NCBI GenBank assembly: GCA_902783235.1
Contig: CACZQG010000204.1
Coordinates: 1 to 8,012 of the forward strand
Source: an uncultured Ruminococcus sp.
Lineage (GTDB): Bacteria; Bacillota; Clostridia; Oscillospirales; Ruminococcaceae
Reading direction: 5' to 3'
DNA length: 8,012 bases
Below the pieces are notes generated by a model. That model did not search any database. It had not been told where the DNA came from and saw only the letters and a list, made by a program, of their open reading frames with translations. Of the stretch, positions 6,065-8,012 are shown one piece after another (position 1 is the stretch's first letter; each line of letters begins with the position of its first letter). Both the position numbers and the translations under genes were made by a program.

Positions 6065-8012
6065 TACGGGTTAATAAGGCTTTTAAGCCTTTGAAGTATC
6101 TTTGAGTTTTCAAGCTCTGCTTTGGGTGCATTTTTTATCACGGTTATACTTCCGGTGTAGCGGTCGTGATCTAAAAGACCCAGTTCTTCAAATATATCAA
6201 GGCACAAGCATACCTTGCAGTAATTTATGTTATCTGAAACAGTCATATACAGGGTATCCTTGCTGTATCTGCCCAGTGAAGCCAGCTTGTATACAAGTAT
6301 CAGCTCCTGCCTTTCGGGGCATATGCTCTTATAATATGCGGGGGGCAGTTCTTCTCCACGAATATATTTTTCGTAGGCGGCAGCTGCCGCAAAGTATTTT
6401 TTCTGTTCAAAGCCGTGTTTTCTTATATCCTTGGCTATGATCGAGATATTTTTGTTTCCCATGTATACCTGTGTTTCTATAGTTACCATTATATCAGCAC
6501 TATCGCCTTTTTTAAGAAAAAGCTCCTCCGGCGAACGGCGAAACAGGAGCACATTGAGCCACAATGTCCCATACTTTACTTTAAGTTTAGTGTGAAGTCC
6601 GTTGGATAGAGGTACGATGTCTGTTATCTGTGCACCTATCATGGCGAATACAGGCTGTAGGCAGCCTTCGCCAAAGGGCTTTAGTATATCCAGTCCTTCT
6701 ATATTTTCAATAGTTATTTCAGAGGGAAGTATGACCTTATCGGCTGTAAGCTCTGCGTGGGGCATGATATCGAAATGCTTTGCTGCATATTCCTGTATTC
6801 TTTTATTGAAAGCAGGAATGTTTTCAGCTTTAAGGGAAAAGCCGCCGGCACCCATATGTCCGCCGTATTTTGTAAGGAGATCCGAGGAGTGATCCAGTGC
6901 CTTGAATATGGAGAAATCCCCAAAGGCTCTTGCCGAGCCTCTTGCTTCATCTCCCTCTATGGTCATTATAAAAACAGGCTTGTCAAAGCGTTCCACGATC
7001 CTTGAAGCAACAATGCCGATAACGCCGTGATGCCAGTTTTCTCCGCTGAGTACCAGTACTCTGCTGCACAGTATATGGGGATGAGCTTTTATGTATTCTC
7101 CAATGGCATCTACTATGTCATTCTCCGTTTTTTTTCTCTCATCATTGAGCCTGTCAAGCTCCTGTGCCAGCTGCTGAGCCTCCTCCTCATTTTCGGTGAG
7201 CAGCAGCTTAGCAGCAAGAGAAGGTGAACCGAATCTGCCCGAGGCATTGATCCTGGGTGCAAGTCCGAAGGCAACGGATGTAGAGTCCAAAGGCAGCTTT
7301 ACCTTGCTTTGTGCAATAAGTGCTGATACTCCTGGACGCTCGGAGTTTTCCATGTACTTCATTCCACGTCTGACTATATATCTGTTTTCCGATGAAAGCT
7401 CTACTATATCGGCAATTGTTGCAAGTGCGGCAAATTCATCATATTCAGGAAAAACAGTGTCATAGCTGCCGTCCTCCAGTGCGGCTATAAGCTTCATTAC
7501 CACACCGGCACCGCATAGGTTCTTGAAGGTGGAGGGACAATCATTCCTGTGAGGGTCAACTACCGCTTCCGCTTTAGGCAGCATATCCCCCACCTGATGA
7601 TGATCTGTGACCACCAGCTTCATTCCCAATTCATATATAAGCTCTGCCTCCTCTATGGCGGAGATGCCGTTATCCACAGTCACAATAAGCTTTACTCCCA
7701 TGTCGTGCAGCTTTCTGACCGCTTCCTTATTAAGCCCATATCCCTCGGAACGCTCCGGGATATAATATGTAACATCAGCACCTATACATTCCAGATATGA
7801 AAACAGCATCACTGTTGAGGTTATACCGTCGCAGTCATAGTCGCCGTATATGCATATCCTTTCAAAGCCGTCCACAGCCCGGGATATTGTGTTTGCAGCC
7901 TCTGCCATATCCATAAGCTGAAAGGGATCTCCAAGCCGGTCAGCTGCAAGCTTTTCCGCTGCCTGTGCGCCGCTGCGAAATCCTCTTGATGCAAGAACAT
8001 CTGCACAAAGCC
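6064..8012 (-). CDS. recJ: Single-stranded-DNA-specific exonuclease RecJ (5' end outside window)
   Basis: RecJ is a 5'-3' single-strand DNA exonuclease of the DHH phosphoesterase superfamily, used in recombination and mismatch repair. The frame stays open to the window edge: 32 codons precede the internal Met at 7914 and read like the usual RecJ N-terminus (VLASRGFRS, then DPFQLMDM). The true start is therefore beyond 8012, probably by about 30-50 codons. Numbering from that internal Met, GDYDCDG is at 24-30, VDNG at 80-83, TDHH at 103-106 and VDPHRND at 119-125, the DHH metal site. The DHHA1 domain carries GENWHHGVIGIVASR (291-305) and GGHMGAGG (351-358). An OB-like domain (about 385-500) and a C-terminal extension of roughly 110 residues follow; this region is longer than in E. 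coli RecJ, as in other Firmicutes. No damage is visible. The missing start is a window effect. Confidence 0.95.
   Translation of the reverse strand, partial: LCADVLASRGFRSGAQAAEKLAADRLGDPFQLMDMAEAANTISRAVDGFERICIYGDYDCDGITSTVMLFSYLECIGADVTYYIPERSEGYGLNKEAVRKLHDMGVKLIVTVDNGISAIEEAELIYELGMKLVVTDHHQVGDMLPKAEAVVDPHRNDCPSTFKNLCGAGVVMKLIAALEDGSYDTVFPEYDEFAALATIADIVELSSENRYIVRRGMKYMENSERPGVSALIAQSKVKLPLDSTSVAFGLAPRINASGRFGSPSLAAKLLLTENEEEAQQLAQELDRLNDERKKTENDIVDAIGEYIKAHPHILCSRVLVLSGENWHHGVIGIVASRIVERFDKPVFIMTIEGDEARGSARAFGDFSIFKALDHSSDLLTKYGGHMGAGGFSLKAENIPAFNKRIQEYAAKHFDIMPHAELTADKVILPSEITIENIEGLDILKPFGEGCLQPVFAMIGAQITDIVPLSNGLHTKLKVKYGTLWLNVLLFRRSPEELFLKKGDSADIMVTIETQVYMGNKNISIIAKDIRKHGFEQKKYFAAAAAYEKYIRGEELPPAYYKSICPERQELILVYKLASLGRYSKDTLYMTVSDNINYCKVCLCLDIFEELGLLDHDRYTGSITVIKNAPKAELENSKILQRLKSLINP

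Noticed and set aside
6064..7914. recJ starting at the Met at 7914
   Set aside because: The frame continues upstream for 32 codons to the window edge with typical RecJ N-terminal sequence, so this Met is internal.

Overview
The window is one chromosomal block in which every gene I can support lies on the minus strand, so transcription runs from 8012 towards 1. In that order the genes are recJ (5' end cut off by the window edge), relA (bifunctional Rel), a metallo-beta-lactamase-fold hydrolase, hemZ (radical SAM coproporphyrinogen dehydrogenase family) and an rlmD-type 23S rRNA uracil-C5 methyltransferase. All five are intact in their visible parts, with their key motifs in place. The organism is very probably an anaerobic Gram-positive of the class Clostridia. 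The bifunctional Rel, the HemZ (rather than HemN) type protein and the recJ-relA-MBL-hemZ order are typical of that class. The overall feel is of an Oscillospiraceae/Ruminococcus-like genome, which is inference.

Packing is tight at three of the four junctions. There are 15 nt between recJ and relA, with the relA Shine-Dalgarno sequence touching the recJ stop. The MBL gene overlaps hemZ by 17 bp, and hemZ and rlmD overlap by 4 bp (ATGA). The exception is a 235-bp spacer at 3627-3861 between relA and the MBL gene. A second non-coding stretch, 1-188, follows the rlmD stop.

The five genes are housekeeping: single-strand DNA exonuclease for repair, (p)ppGpp synthesis and hydrolysis for the stringent response, thiol-ester or similar hydrolysis, a tetrapyrrole-type radical SAM enzyme, and rRNA modification. 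They form a conserved neighbourhood rather than one pathway. I see no undescribed protein system here.

The unusual material is in the two spacers. The relA-MBL spacer contains bases that fold into a compact three-way junction (3721-3837). All four of its non-Watson-Crick stem positions are G-U only if the plus strand is read, which is antisense to the operon. The region 1-142 is enclosed by a 23-bp imperfect inverted repeat starting at the window edge, contains an 11-bp direct repeat, and could fold in competing ways when read in the operon direction. Both look like structured RNAs or small non-autonomous repeat elements. I saw no tRNA, rRNA, CRISPR array, insertion sequence with transposase, or origin.
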